A stretch of 63,422 nt of DNA from an uncultured Eubacteriales bacterium (GTDB taxonomy: Bacteria > Bacillota > Clostridia > Christensenellales > Aristaeellaceae), in NCBI GenBank assembly GCA_902765395.1, contig CACWZP010000017.1, positions 1 to 63,422 on the forward strand, written 5' to 3'. The notes under the pieces are model-generated. The model was not told the origin of the DNA, did no database searches, and was given only the letters and a program-made list of their open reading frames with translations. Position numbers and translations under genes: made by a program. Each line of letters begins with the position of its first letter. Position 1 is the first letter of the stretch. Positions 8,346-16,522 of this stretch are shown piece by piece.

Positions 8346-8473
8346 GGGAACGATCTCTTCCGCCTCCGCTTCGCGGAGGCACCTTCCTCTTTAGGGGAAG
8401 GCTCAAGGGTTGCCTTCCCCCTTTAGGGGAAGGTGGCTTGCCGCACAGCGGCAAGACGAAAGAGGTCGTTCCC
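8346..8473. mobile_element. MITE-like element with 17 bp terminal inverted repeats
   Basis: The left end GGGAACGATCTCTTCCG (8346-8362) matches the complement of the right end (8457-8473) at 15 of 17 positions. Inside are hairpins CCTCCGC/GCGGAGG, CCTTCCCC/GGGGAAGG and CTTGCCGC/GCGGCAAG. AAT flanks both ends and may be a 3 bp target duplication. It is 128 bp with no coding capacity, so any movement would need a transposase elsewhere. It occupies most of the gap between icd and argC. Confidence 0.7.
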
Positions 8474-8499
8474 AATTTCGATGCAGCATGAATACTAAA

Positions 8500-8550
8500 T
8501 GAATATTTATGCGTTTTTAACTTGAATAAACGGGTATTTTGGCGTATAAT
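8500..8550 (+). promoter_or_regulatory. argC operon promoter with possible ArgR box
   Basis: TTGAAT (8522-8527), exact 17 base spacer, TATAAT (8545-8550). Upstream, AATGAATATTTATGCG (about 8500-8515) has one good TGAAT half of an ARG box and a poor second half; further TGAAT copies lie at the -35 and near 8488. An arginine repressor site is likely in this place but the match is imperfect. Confidence 0.65.
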
Positions 8551-8584
8551 ACACGCATATCCATGAATGAACTGAGTGATGACC

Positions 8585-9511
8585 ATGACGAAGGTATTCA
8601 TCGACGGCAGCGCCGGGACCACCGGGCTGCGCATACGGGAGCGCCTGGAGGCCCGGAAGGACATCGAATTGATCCTCCTTCCCGACGCGCTGCGCAAGCA
8701 GCCCGAGGCCCGCAGGGACGCCATCCACGCGGCGGACATCGCCTTTTTGTGCCTGCCCGACGACGCGGCCCGGGAGGCCGTGGCCCTGGCGGGCGGCTGC
8801 GACACCGCCATCATCGACACCTCCACCGCCCACAGGGTGGCCCCCGGCTGGGTCTACGGCATGGCGGAGCTGCCGGGCCAGCGCCAGCGCATCGCCACTT
8901 CGAAGCGGGTGGCCAACCCCGGCTGCCACGCCAGCGGCTTCATCGCCCTCGTCGCGCCCCTCGTGCACGCGGGCGTGCTGGACAGGGACATGAAGCTGTC
9001 CTGCTTCTCCCTCACCGGGTACTCCGGCGGCGGCAAGAAGATGATCGCGGACTACGAGAACGACGGGCGCGATCCCCTGCTGGACGCCCCGCGGCAGTAC
9101 GGCCTTAATCAGGCCCACAAGCACCTGCCGGAAATGGCGGCCGTCTGCGGCCTTGCCAGCGCCCCGGTGTTCTCCCCCATCGTGGCCGACTTCTTCAGCG
9201 GCATGGAGGTGTCCGTGCCCCTGTTCGGCGAATGGGTGGACGGCGGCATCCAGCGCGTGCACGAAGTGTTCGCCGCGGCCTATCCCGGGCCGGTGATCCG
9301 CTTTGTGGAACAGGCCGACGAATCCGGCTTCCTGTCCGCCGGGAAGCTGTCCGGGCGGGACGACATGGAGGTCACCGTCACGGGCAGCGACGAGCGCATG
9401 CTGCTCACGGCCCGGTTCGACAACCTGGGCAAGGGCGCGTCCGGCGCGGCCATCCAGAACATGAACATCCTCATGGGCATAAGCGAGACGGAGGGACTGG
9501 TCCTTGGCTGA
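8585..9511 (+). CDS. argC: N-acetyl-gamma-glutamyl-phosphate reductase, type 2
   Basis: About 308 residues, the short type-2 ArgC. The N-terminal VFIDGSAGTTGLRIRERL is the NADPH-binding opening of this subgroup. The catalytic Cys is in ANPGCHASGFIA, and the second domain has CFSLTGYSGGGKKMI and GLNQAHKHLPEM. It reduces acetylglutamyl phosphate to the semialdehyde in arginine synthesis. Three in-frame starts occur (8576 GTG, 8579 ATG, 8585 ATG); 8585 fits family proteins, which begin one residue before KVFIDG. The Shine-Dalgarno is weak. First gene of the arginine operon. Confidence 0.9.
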   Translation: MTKVFIDGSAGTTGLRIRERLEARKDIELILLPDALRKQPEARRDAIHAADIAFLCLPDDAAREAVALAGGCDTAIIDTSTAHRVAPGWVYGMAELPGQRQRIATSKRVANPGCHASGFIALVAPLVHAGVLDRDMKLSCFSLTGYSGGGKKMIADYENDGRDPLLDAPRQYGLNQAHKHLPEMAAVCGLASAPVFSPIVADFFSGMEVSVPLFGEWVDGGIQRVHEVFAAAYPGPVIRFVEQADESGFLSAGKLSGRDDMEVTVTGSDERMLLTARFDNLGKGASGAAIQNMNILMGISETEGLVLG

Positions 9512-9980
9512 TACGAGCGACATCCGCATACTGCCCATGCGGGAGGAGGATTACGACGCCGTGCGGGCGCTGTGGATGACCATCCGCGGCTTCGGCATCC
9601 GGGCGCTGGACGACTCCCGGGAGGACGTGGCCCGGTTCATCCGCCGCAACCCCACCACCAGCGTGGTGGCCGTGGCGGGCGGGCGCATCGTAGGCTCCAT
9701 ACTCTGCGGCTCGGACGGGCGGCAGGGGGCGCTGTACCACGTGTGCGTGGCCCGGGAATACCGGCGGCGCGGCATCGGCACCCGCATGGTGGGCTGCTGC
9801 ATGGAGCAGCTGCGCCAGATGGGCATCAACAAGGTGTCCTTGATCGCCTTCAAGGGCAACGACGTGGGCAACGCCTTCTGGCGGCAGATCGGCTGGAAGT
9901 GCAGCGACGTGAATTACTACGAATTCGTCCTCAACGAGGACAACATCACCCGATTCATAGGAGACGACAATGATGATTGA
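9504..9980 (+). CDS. GNAT-family N-acetyltransferase in the arginine operon
   Basis: 158 residues, single GNAT domain. The acetyl-CoA loop is VAREYRRRGIGTRMV (about residues 80-96), with a preceding beta strand GALYHVCV and the C-terminal NAFWRQIGW motif. It starts at TTG overlapping the argC stop by 8 bases, with GGAGGG 8 bases upstream, and overlaps argJ by 11 bases, so translation of the three is coupled. Its place suggests a role as an additional acetylglutamate or acetylornithine-related enzyme, but substrate cannot be read; a ribosomal-protein-type acetyltransferase is an alternative. Confidence 0.75.
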   Translation: MADTSDIRILPMREEDYDAVRALWMTIRGFGIRALDDSREDVARFIRRNPTTSVVAVAGGRIVGSILCGSDGRQGALYHVCVAREYRRRGIGTRMVGCCMEQLRQMGINKVSLIAFKGNDVGNAFWRQIGWKCSDVNYYEFVLNEDNITRFIGDDNDD

Positions 9981-11217
9981 CAGGATTCCCGGCGGCGTGA
10001 CCGCGGCCAAAGGCTTCAAGGCGGCCAGCTGCGCGGCGGGCATCAAGTACGCCGGCCGCACCGACATGGCCATGCTCTACAGCGACGCTCCCTGCGCCGT
10101 GGCGGGCACCTTCACCACCAACGTGGTCAAGGCCGCGCCGGTGCTGTGGGACCGCCGGATCGTGTATGATGTGAAGTCCGCCCGGGCGGTGGTGGTAAAC
10201 GCCGGCATCGCCAACGCGACCACCGGCGAGGCGGGCATGGAAACCTGCCGCCAGACCGCCGACTGCGCCGCCAGGGCGCTGGATATCCCCGCGGACAGCG
10301 TGCTGCTGGGCTCCACCGGCGTCATCGGCCCGAACCTGCCCATGGACAGGATTTCCGCGGGCGTGACCGCCCTGGCCGCGTCGCTGTCGGACACCGTCGA
10401 GGCGGGCACCGACGCCAGCCGCGCCATCATGACCACCGACACCGTGAACAAGGAGTTCGCCGTCACCTTCCAGCTGCCCGCCGCGAACGGCGAGGGCAAT
10501 GTGACGGTCACGCTGGGCGGCATGAGCAAGGGCTCCGGCATGATCCACCCCAACATGTGCACCATGCTGGGCTACGTCACCACCGATTGCGCCATTGACC
10601 AGGCGCTGCTGCAGAGGGCGCTGAGCGCGGTGATCCAGGACACCTTCAACATGATCTCCGTGGACGGCGACACCAGCACCAACGACACGCTGCTGGTGAT
10701 GGCCAACGGCCTGGCGGGCAACGCCCCCATCACGGAGGAAGGCGAAGCTTACGCGCTGTTTGTGGAGGCGCTGACGAGCGTATGCCGCGACCTGGCCGTG
10801 AAGATGGCCGGCGACGGCGAGGGCGCCACCCATCTACTGGAGATGAAGGTCACCGGCGCGGACACGAAGGAGCACGCGCGGATGCTCGCCAAGAGCGTGA
10901 TCGGCTCCAGCCTGGTGAAGGCCATGGTGTTCGGCAAGGACGCCAACTGCGGCCGCGTGCTGTGCGCGCTGGGCTACGCCGGGGTGGAATTCGACCCCGC
11001 CGTGATCGAGCTGTACCTGGTGGGCGAAAGCGGCACCGTGTGCTTCTGCAGGGACGGCGCGGTGCAGGCCTTCGACGAGGACGCGGCGCTCCAGATCCTG
11101 TCGGAGAAGAAGGTCTCCTTCACCTGCGACATGCGCATGGGCGGCGAGGAAGCCACCGCCTGGGGCTGCGACCTGACCTATGACTACGTGAAGATCAACG
11201 GGGATTACAGGACATAA
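9970..11217 (+). CDS. argJ: Glutamate N-acetyltransferase / ornithine acetyltransferase
   Basis: 415 residues. ArgJ is made as a precursor that cleaves itself before a Thr nucleophile. Here the motif is KGSGMIHPNMCTML with Thr198; the residue before the cut is Cys where most family members have Ala. FTTNVVKAAPV near the N-terminus and the oxyanion motif GSTGVIG are typical. It recycles the acetyl group from acetylornithine to glutamate and, if bifunctional, also uses acetyl-CoA. AGGAGA lies 7 bases before the ATG. Third gene of the operon. Confidence 0.92.
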   Translation: MMIDRIPGGVTAAKGFKAASCAAGIKYAGRTDMAMLYSDAPCAVAGTFTTNVVKAAPVLWDRRIVYDVKSARAVVVNAGIANATTGEAGMETCRQTADCAARALDIPADSVLLGSTGVIGPNLPMDRISAGVTALAASLSDTVEAGTDASRAIMTTDTVNKEFAVTFQLPAANGEGNVTVTLGGMSKGSGMIHPNMCTMLGYVTTDCAIDQALLQRALSAVIQDTFNMISVDGDTSTNDTLLVMANGLAGNAPITEEGEAYALFVEALTSVCRDLAVKMAGDGEGATHLLEMKVTGADTKEHARMLAKSVIGSSLVKAMVFGKDANCGRVLCALGYAGVEFDPAVIELYLVGESGTVCFCRDGAVQAFDEDAALQILSEKKVSFTCDMRMGGEEATAWGCDLTYDYVKINGDYRT

Positions 11218-11239
11218 CAGAGTTAAGAGTTGAGAGTTT

Positions 11240-11288
11240 AGAGTTCAGATTCAGTTTGCCGCAACAGCCGTATTCCCATCTGAACTCT
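11240..11288. repeat. Inverted repeat between argJ and argB
   Basis: AGAGTTCAGAT (11240-11250) and ATCTGAACTCT (11278-11288) form a perfect 11 bp stem with a 27 base loop, preceded by GAGTT-type microrepeats. It ends before the argB ribosome site and so could tune the argJ-argB junction. Confidence 0.6.
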
Positions 11289-11306
11289 CATCGACAAGGA
11301 GACAGC

Positions 11307-12194
11307 ATGGAAAAGAACTTCTCCAATTTGGAACGGGCGCAGGTGCTGGTCCAGGCGCTGCCCTATATCAAGCGCTACAACGGCAAGATCGTCGTGGTGA
11401 AGTACGGCGGCAACGCCATGATCAACGAACAGCTGAAGCACCAGGTGATGGAGGACATCACCCTGCTGTGGCTGATCGGCGTGAAGGTGGTGCTGGTGCA
11501 CGGCGGCGGGCCGGAGATCAGCGAGACCATGCAGCGGCTGGGCAAGAAGGCCGAGTTCGTGGACGGCCTGCGGGTCACCGACCGGGAGACCGTGGACATC
11601 GTGCAGATGGTGCTGGCCGGCAAGATCAACAAGACGCTGGTGAACCTGCTGGAAATGAAGGGCGGCCGCGCCATGGGCATCTCCGGCATGGACGGGCGGC
11701 TGATCGAGGCCAGGATGCGCGACGAGCGCCTGGGCTACGTGGGCGAGATCACGAAGGTGAACATCAAGCCCGTCACGGACCTGCTGGAGAAGGGCTACAT
11801 CCCCGTGATCTCCACGCTGGGCTGCGACGCGCAGGGCAACACCTACAACATCAACGGCGACACCGCCGCGGCCTGCGTGGCGGGGGCGCTGGGAGCCGAG
11901 AGGCTCATCATGCTGTCCGACATTCCGGGCCTGCTGCGCGACAAGGACGATCCCACCACGCTGATCCCGGAGCTGACCATCCAGGAGGCCGCGAAGCTGC
12001 GCAACGAGGGCGTGATCTCCGGCGGCATGATCCCGAAGGTGGAGTGCTGCGTGGACGCCATCCGCGCGGGCGTGCACAAGGTCATCATCATGGACGGCCG
12101 GGTGCCCCACTCCATACTGATGGAGATCCTCACCGACGAGGGCGCGGGCACGATGGTCATGGGCGGCGTGCGGCCGGAAAAGCACGAAATCTGA
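11307..12194 (+). CDS. argB: Acetylglutamate kinase
   Basis: 295 residues. The amino acid kinase fold shows KYGGNAM near residue 33, VHGGGPEIS, the acetylglutamate site DGLRVTD and GKINKTLV, the INGDTAAA strand and the ISGGMIPK motif. It phosphorylates acetylglutamate with ATP. The N-terminal helix before KIVVVKYGG (about 25 residues) is of the kind that supports hexamers and arginine feedback control in other ArgB proteins, so inhibition by arginine is likely. The ATG at 11307 has AAGGAG 6 bases upstream; an earlier in-frame start at 11256 lies in the hairpin leader and is rejected. Confidence 0.93.
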   Translation: MEKNFSNLERAQVLVQALPYIKRYNGKIVVVKYGGNAMINEQLKHQVMEDITLLWLIGVKVVLVHGGGPEISETMQRLGKKAEFVDGLRVTDRETVDIVQMVLAGKINKTLVNLLEMKGGRAMGISGMDGRLIEARMRDERLGYVGEITKVNIKPVTDLLEKGYIPVISTLGCDAQGNTYNINGDTAAACVAGALGAERLIMLSDIPGLLRDKDDPTTLIPELTIQEAAKLRNEGVISGGMIPKVECCVDAIRAGVHKVIIMDGRVPHSILMEILTDEGAGTMVMGGVRPEKHEI

Positions 12195-12213
12195 CCCAAT
12201 GGAGGGAATCTAT

Positions 12214-13380
12214 ATGAGCAACACCATGCAGCTGGACAAGACCTATATCGCCGGCACCTACGCCCGCTTCCCGGTGGAACTGGCCGGGGGCAAGGGCTCG
12301 CTGGCCTGGGACGTGAACGGCAAGGAGTACATCGACCTGGGCAGCGGCATCGCCGTGAACGGGTTCGGCATCTCGGACGACATCTGGCTCAAGGCCGTCA
12401 CCGAGCAGCTGGGCAAGCTCCCCCACGCCTCGAACCTCTACTACACCGAGCCCTGCGCCAGGCTGGCGGAGATGCTGTGCCAGCGCACGGGCATGAAGAA
12501 GGTGTTCTTCGGCAACTCCGGCGCGGAGGCCAACGAGTGCCTGATCAAGGCGGCGCGCAAGTACGCCGCCGAGAAGCACGGCGCCGACTGCTTCACCATC
12601 GTCACCCTGGTGAACAGCTTCCACGGCCGCACGCTGACCACCCTGTCCGCCACCGGCCAGGACCACTACCACGAGCTCTACCAGCCGCTGACCCCGGGCT
12701 TTGCCCACATCCCCGCCGGGGACCTGGACGCCCTGAAGGAACTGGCGAAGACCACGAAGATCGCCGCCGTGCTGATCGAGTGCGTGCAGGGTGAGGGCGG
12801 CGTGGTGCCGCTGGACAAGGCGTTCGTGGAGGGGCTGGCGGCCTACTGCGCGGACAACGACGTGCTGCTGGCGGTGGACGAGGTGCAGACCGGCAACGGC
12901 CGCAGCGGCCAGCTGTATTCCTACATGAACTACGGCATCACCCCCGACATCGTCTCCACGGCCAAGGGCCTGGGCGGCGGGCTGCCCATCGGCGCGTGCC
13001 TGCTGGGCGAAAAGGTGAAGGACGTGTTCGGCCCCGGCGACCACGGCTCCACCTTCGGCGGCAATCCCGCAGCCTGCGCCGGCGGTGTCAGCATCCTCAG
13101 CCGCATCGACGAGGCGCTGCTTCAGGGCGTGCGCCAGCGCAGCCGGTACATATTTGACCAGCTCACCGGCGCCAAGGGCGTGGAATCCGTCAGCGGCATG
13201 GGCCTGATGATCGGCATCAAGCCCGTCAAGCCCGCCCGCGAGGTGGTGGGCAGGTGCATCGAAAACGGCGTGCTGTGCCTGACCGCCAAGGACCGCGTGC
13301 GGCTGCTGCCCGCGCTGAACATCCCCATGGAACAGCTGGAGAAGGCCATTGCCGTGCTGAAGGCCGCGCTGGCGGAATAA
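12214..13380 (+). CDS. argD: Acetylornithine aminotransferase
   Basis: 388 residues, class III PLP aminotransferase. Visible are GNSGAEANECLIKAAR, the FHGRT motif, the Asp of VDEVQTG that contacts the PLP ring nitrogen, and the Schiff-base Lys in TAKGLGGGLPIGA. HGSTFGGNP closes the active site. It converts the acetylglutamate semialdehyde to acetylornithine using glutamate. GGAGGG 7 bases before ATG 12214 decides the start over the upstream ATG at 12199. Last gene of the arginine operon, followed by a double hairpin. Confidence 0.92.
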   Translation: MSNTMQLDKTYIAGTYARFPVELAGGKGSLAWDVNGKEYIDLGSGIAVNGFGISDDIWLKAVTEQLGKLPHASNLYYTEPCARLAEMLCQRTGMKKVFFGNSGAEANECLIKAARKYAAEKHGADCFTIVTLVNSFHGRTLTTLSATGQDHYHELYQPLTPGFAHIPAGDLDALKELAKTTKIAAVLIECVQGEGGVVPLDKAFVEGLAAYCADNDVLLAVDEVQTGNGRSGQLYSYMNYGITPDIVSTAKGLGGGLPIGACLLGEKVKDVFGPGDHGSTFGGNPAACAGGVSILSRIDEALLQGVRQRSRYIFDQLTGAKGVESVSGMGLMIGIKPVKPAREVVGRCIENGVLCLTAKDRVRLLPALNIPMEQLEKAIAVLKAALAE

Positions 13381-13422
13381 CTGAAAAAAGGGCCTCCCGT
13401 TCAGGGAAGCCCTCTCATATTG

Positions 13423-13452
13423 AAGGCTTTCCCTTGAGGGGAAGCCTTTTTT
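13423..13452. terminator. Terminator of the arginine operon
   Basis: AAGGCTTTCCC and GGGGAAGCCTT pair over 11 bases with one G-U, then TTTTTT. A second hairpin GGGC..GCCC lies just before it (13390-13412). The minus gene ends 9 bases further on, so it may work both ways. Confidence 0.85.
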
Positions 13453-13460
13453 GTCCTCGC

Positions 13461-14582
13461 TTAATTCTCCATCTCCCGGCCCTTTTCCAGCAGGCTGATG
13501 ATGGGCAGGTGCTGGGGACAGGCGCGCTCGCATTGGCCGCATTGCACGCAGTCGCTGGCGCGGCCCTTGCCCATGGTCACGTTGTTGTACTCCCGCACGG
13601 TTCGGAAGTGGGGGCTGCCCTTGCGGCGGTTGGCCACGGTGAAGATGTCCGGGATCGGGATGCCCATGGGGCAGCCCTCCACGCAGTAGCGGCAGCCCGT
13701 GCAGGGGATGGACTGGTCGGCGTTCAGCACCTCCTGGACCCGCCGGATCACGTCCAGATCCGCCGCATCCATGGGCTTGAAATGGCGCATGTAGCCCAGG
13801 TTGTCCGCCATCTGCTCAAAGCTGCTCATGCCAGAGAGCACCGTGATGATGTTGTCCAGGCTGGCGATATAGCGGATGGCCCAGGACGCACAGGAGGCAT
13901 TCGGGTCGGCGGCCTTCAAGATGTCGCGCACGCCGGGGATGGGATCGGCCAGGATGCCGCCCTTCACCGGCTCCATCACCGTGACGGGCACGCCGTGGGC
14001 CTTGCAGATCTCCCAGTTGCGCCTCGAGGCCACGCCCGGGTTCTCCCAGTCGGCGTAGTTCATCTGCAGCTGCACGAACTCCACGTCCGGGTGCTTCGTG
14101 AGCAGCTCCTCCAGCAGCTCCGGGTCGGCGTGGAAGGAGAAGCCCCAGTGCCTGACCAGTCCCTTGGCCTTCTGCTCCCTCACGAAGTCCCAGATGCCGT
14201 ACTTATCATACACCTCGATGTTGTTGCGCTGGATGGCGTGGAGCAGGTAGAAGTCGAAATAGCCCGCGCCGGTGCGCTGAAGGCTGGTCTCGAACTGGCG
14301 CTTGGCGGCCTGCTCGTCCGGGCTGCCCAGCCAGGCGTTCAGCTTGGTGGCCACGGTATAGCGCTCACGGGGATAGCGGTCGGCCACGGCGGCTTTGAAG
14401 GCGGCCTCGCTCTCGCCGTCGTCGTAGACATAGGCGGTGTCAAAGTAGGTGCCGCCCGCCTCCAGGAACGCGTCCGCCATCCTTGTGACCTGGGGAATGT
14501 CGATGGTGCCGTCGGGGTTCTTGGGCAGGCGCATCAGCCCGAAGCCCAGCTTGAAGGTGTCCTTTCCCAGATAATCGCTCAT
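13461..14582 (-). CDS. Aldo/keto reductase with C-terminal 4Fe-4S ferredoxin domain
   Basis: 373 residues. The N-terminal AKR barrel has GFGLMRLPKN, the catalytic DTAYVYDDGESE (Asp, Tyr), ATKLNAW (Lys) and HAIQRNN (His). From about residue 285 follow two cysteine sets, CTGCRYCVEGCP and CVQCGQCERACP, typical of two 4Fe-4S clusters. This clostridial family joins NAD(P)H-type reduction with electron transfer; the carbonyl substrate is unknown. It lies 42 bases downstream of the L,D-transpeptidase gene on the same strand, with GGAGGCAAAC before the ATG. Confidence 0.88.
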   Translation of the reverse strand: MSDYLGKDTFKLGFGLMRLPKNPDGTIDIPQVTRMADAFLEAGGTYFDTAYVYDDGESEAAFKAAVADRYPRERYTVATKLNAWLGSPDEQAAKRQFETSLQRTGAGYFDFYLLHAIQRNNIEVYDKYGIWDFVREQKAKGLVRHWGFSFHADPELLEELLTKHPDVEFVQLQMNYADWENPGVASRRNWEICKAHGVPVTVMEPVKGGILADPIPGVRDILKAADPNASCASWAIRYIASLDNIITVLSGMSSFEQMADNLGYMRHFKPMDAADLDVIRRVQEVLNADQSIPCTGCRYCVEGCPMGIPIPDIFTVANRRKGSPHFRTVREYNNVTMGKGRASDCVQCGQCERACPQHLPIISLLEKGREMEN

Positions 14583-14624
14583 GTTTGCCTCCTGTATTGA
14601 TCGTCCATGAGAGCGCTCCGCGCG

Positions 14625-16352
14625 TCACGACTGCGCGTCTTCCAGCATCACCAGCTGCAGCTCCTCCCGCAGCGCCCACCCCTGGTGGCCCTTGTATTGG
14701 ATCAGGCACCAGCTGTCGTCCATCTCCAGCACCTCCACCTGCGTGCCCTTGGGCAGGTGTCCCAGCAGCTCGGCGGCGTCGGTGTTGTCGTCGTAGACGC
14801 CCGCGCTGGCCTTGGCCGTGGCGTAATCCACCTGCGCGGCGGCATCCGCGGCGGCCCTGTCCTCCCCGCTTGGGATCGCGTCCTCCGGGCCGGTCCAGAA
14901 GCGCAGGTAGGCGTTCATCAGGTAGCCCTCCGCGCCCCCGTAGCGCACCTGGGTCCACTCGGCGTACTGCCGCTCCACCCGCAGGCTGGCGCCGTCCTCC
15001 ACCGTGGCCAGCACGTCGCTGTCGGCATTGGGCTCCGCGCGCAAGTTCAGGGAGAGGGCCTGGCCGTGGGTGTCCACGGTGGCATAGTTCACCAGCTGGG
15101 AGATGTCCGTGGCCTGTTCATTGGCGGCCAGGTATTCCGCGAAGACCTCGCTGGGCTTCCTGGCCCCGGCCAGCACGTCCTCGGTCGTGCAGCCCACGGT
15201 GTAGACCCGGCCGTCCTCCGGGGAGGTGTACACCAACTGGACAAGCTGCCGGTCGGCGTTCTCCTTAAAATCGTAGGTCGCGCCGTCGAAGGTTTCCCGC
15301 AGCCTGCCGGCCTCGTAATCGATGGCCTTCTGCACCTCGGGGGTCGCCTCGCCGGTGACCTTGTAGCCGTAGACCTTCTGGAACCGGCTCACGGCCTCTG
15401 ACACGCCCACGTCGTACACGCTGTCCAGCTCGCCCTCGTCATAGAGCCTGAGCACCGCCAGATTCTCCTGCAGCTTGCGCACGGCGGGACCGCCCATGCC
15501 CGCCGTCAGCGCCACGTTCATGGCCGTGGGGGCGTCGGCGGCAAATATCTTCTGCCGGAATTCCTCGGTGGCCGCGCCGGTGAGGGCGTCGCCCACCATG
15601 TACTGGGCCACGCGCACGGCATTGACGGTGGCGCTGTCGTATTCGCCGGTCATCTCGCCTTCGAAGATGCCCAGGTCCCGCAGGCGGTACTGCAAATCCA
15701 GCACCTTCTGGCCCACGCTGCCCCGGCTCAGGGCCCCGGGCTCGTCGGACATGCCCAGGAAGCTGTCGTAGGAGAAGCCGCGGCTGATGTCGAAGCTCTC
15801 CTGGAACAGCAGCTGGCGCAGGTCCTCCTTGCGCTCGCCGCTCTTGGTGATGCGCACCGCCGTGCCCGGCAGGCAGTTGTCCGATATGAACTGGGCGTCC
15901 TGCCAGCGCAGGCGCACGCAGCCGTGGGAGGCGGGAAAGCCGAAATCCTTGAGCGCCCGGGCCTCCACCGAAAACAGCGACTTGTCCGTGTAGGGCAGCG
16001 AGTGGAACAGCAGCACGTTGCGGATGCGGGAGGGATAGCGCACGAAGCGGCGGAACTGGACGATGTAGTACCAGGGCTTGCGGTACTTGTCCAGGTCCTG
16101 CTCCATGATGAAGGTGCCGGTGGGGGTGGAGTCGCCCATGCCGGTGGAGCACAGCATCTGCCGCACGATCTCGTCGGTCTTGTTCTCGTAGATCGTCACG
16201 ATCTGGCTGCTGATGTCCACCTCGATGCGATAGGGCATGTCCTTCGGCCCGTCGGCCCGGGCGATGCCGGATAACGGCGCCGCCGTGAGAACAAGCGCCC
16301 ATATCGCCAGCAGCGCAAGCAAACGTCGCAATTTCATGGATCTCAACCTCAT
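14625..16352 (-). CDS. Exported L,D-transpeptidase (YkuD) with peptidoglycan-binding and SH3 repeats
   Basis: 575 residues. A signal peptide covers about residues 1-33 (ending ARADG). The YkuD domain follows at once (about 38-170), with the catalytic HGCVRL motif, Cys145. Two peptidoglycan-binding-like repeats (about 205-260 and 275-330) are seen by GSVGQKVLDLQYRLRDLG and MGGPAVRKLQENLAVLRL. Two bacterial SH3 modules (about 425-485 and 500-565) end the protein. It would make 3-3 cross-links or anchor proteins in the wall. The order with the catalytic domain first is unusual for the family, which often ends with it. Start could also be five codons later. Confidence 0.87.
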   Translation of the reverse strand: MRLRSMKLRRLLALLAIWALVLTAAPLSGIARADGPKDMPYRIEVDISSQIVTIYENKTDEIVRQMLCSTGMGDSTPTGTFIMEQDLDKYRKPWYYIVQFRRFVRYPSRIRNVLLFHSLPYTDKSLFSVEARALKDFGFPASHGCVRLRWQDAQFISDNCLPGTAVRITKSGERKEDLRQLLFQESFDISRGFSYDSFLGMSDEPGALSRGSVGQKVLDLQYRLRDLGIFEGEMTGEYDSATVNAVRVAQYMVGDALTGAATEEFRQKIFAADAPTAMNVALTAGMGGPAVRKLQENLAVLRLYDEGELDSVYDVGVSEAVSRFQKVYGYKVTGEATPEVQKAIDYEAGRLRETFDGATYDFKENADRQLVQLVYTSPEDGRVYTVGCTTEDVLAGARKPSEVFAEYLAANEQATDISQLVNYATVDTHGQALSLNLRAEPNADSDVLATVEDGASLRVERQYAEWTQVRYGGAEGYLMNAYLRFWTGPEDAIPSGEDRAAADAAAQVDYATAKASAGVYDDNTDAAELLGHLPKGTQVEVLEMDDSWCLIQYKGHQGWALREELQLVMLEDAQS

Positions 16353-16522
16353 CGGCCCCCTGTCCCGCCCGGAAGGCAGCGGACATGGGCTCGCATAATA
16401 TTCTGATAATACTATATCATATTCCTGTCATTTTTACAACGTGTTTTTGCTTCTGCGATTCCAATGCTTCGGCGGAGCCCGATGGGCTCCGCCGCTCGCT
16501 TCATGCAGTTTTTCCGGCCGCG

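Noticed and set aside
11221-11306. T-box or attenuator before argB
   Set aside because: Only one 11 bp stem with no T run and no T-box sequence.
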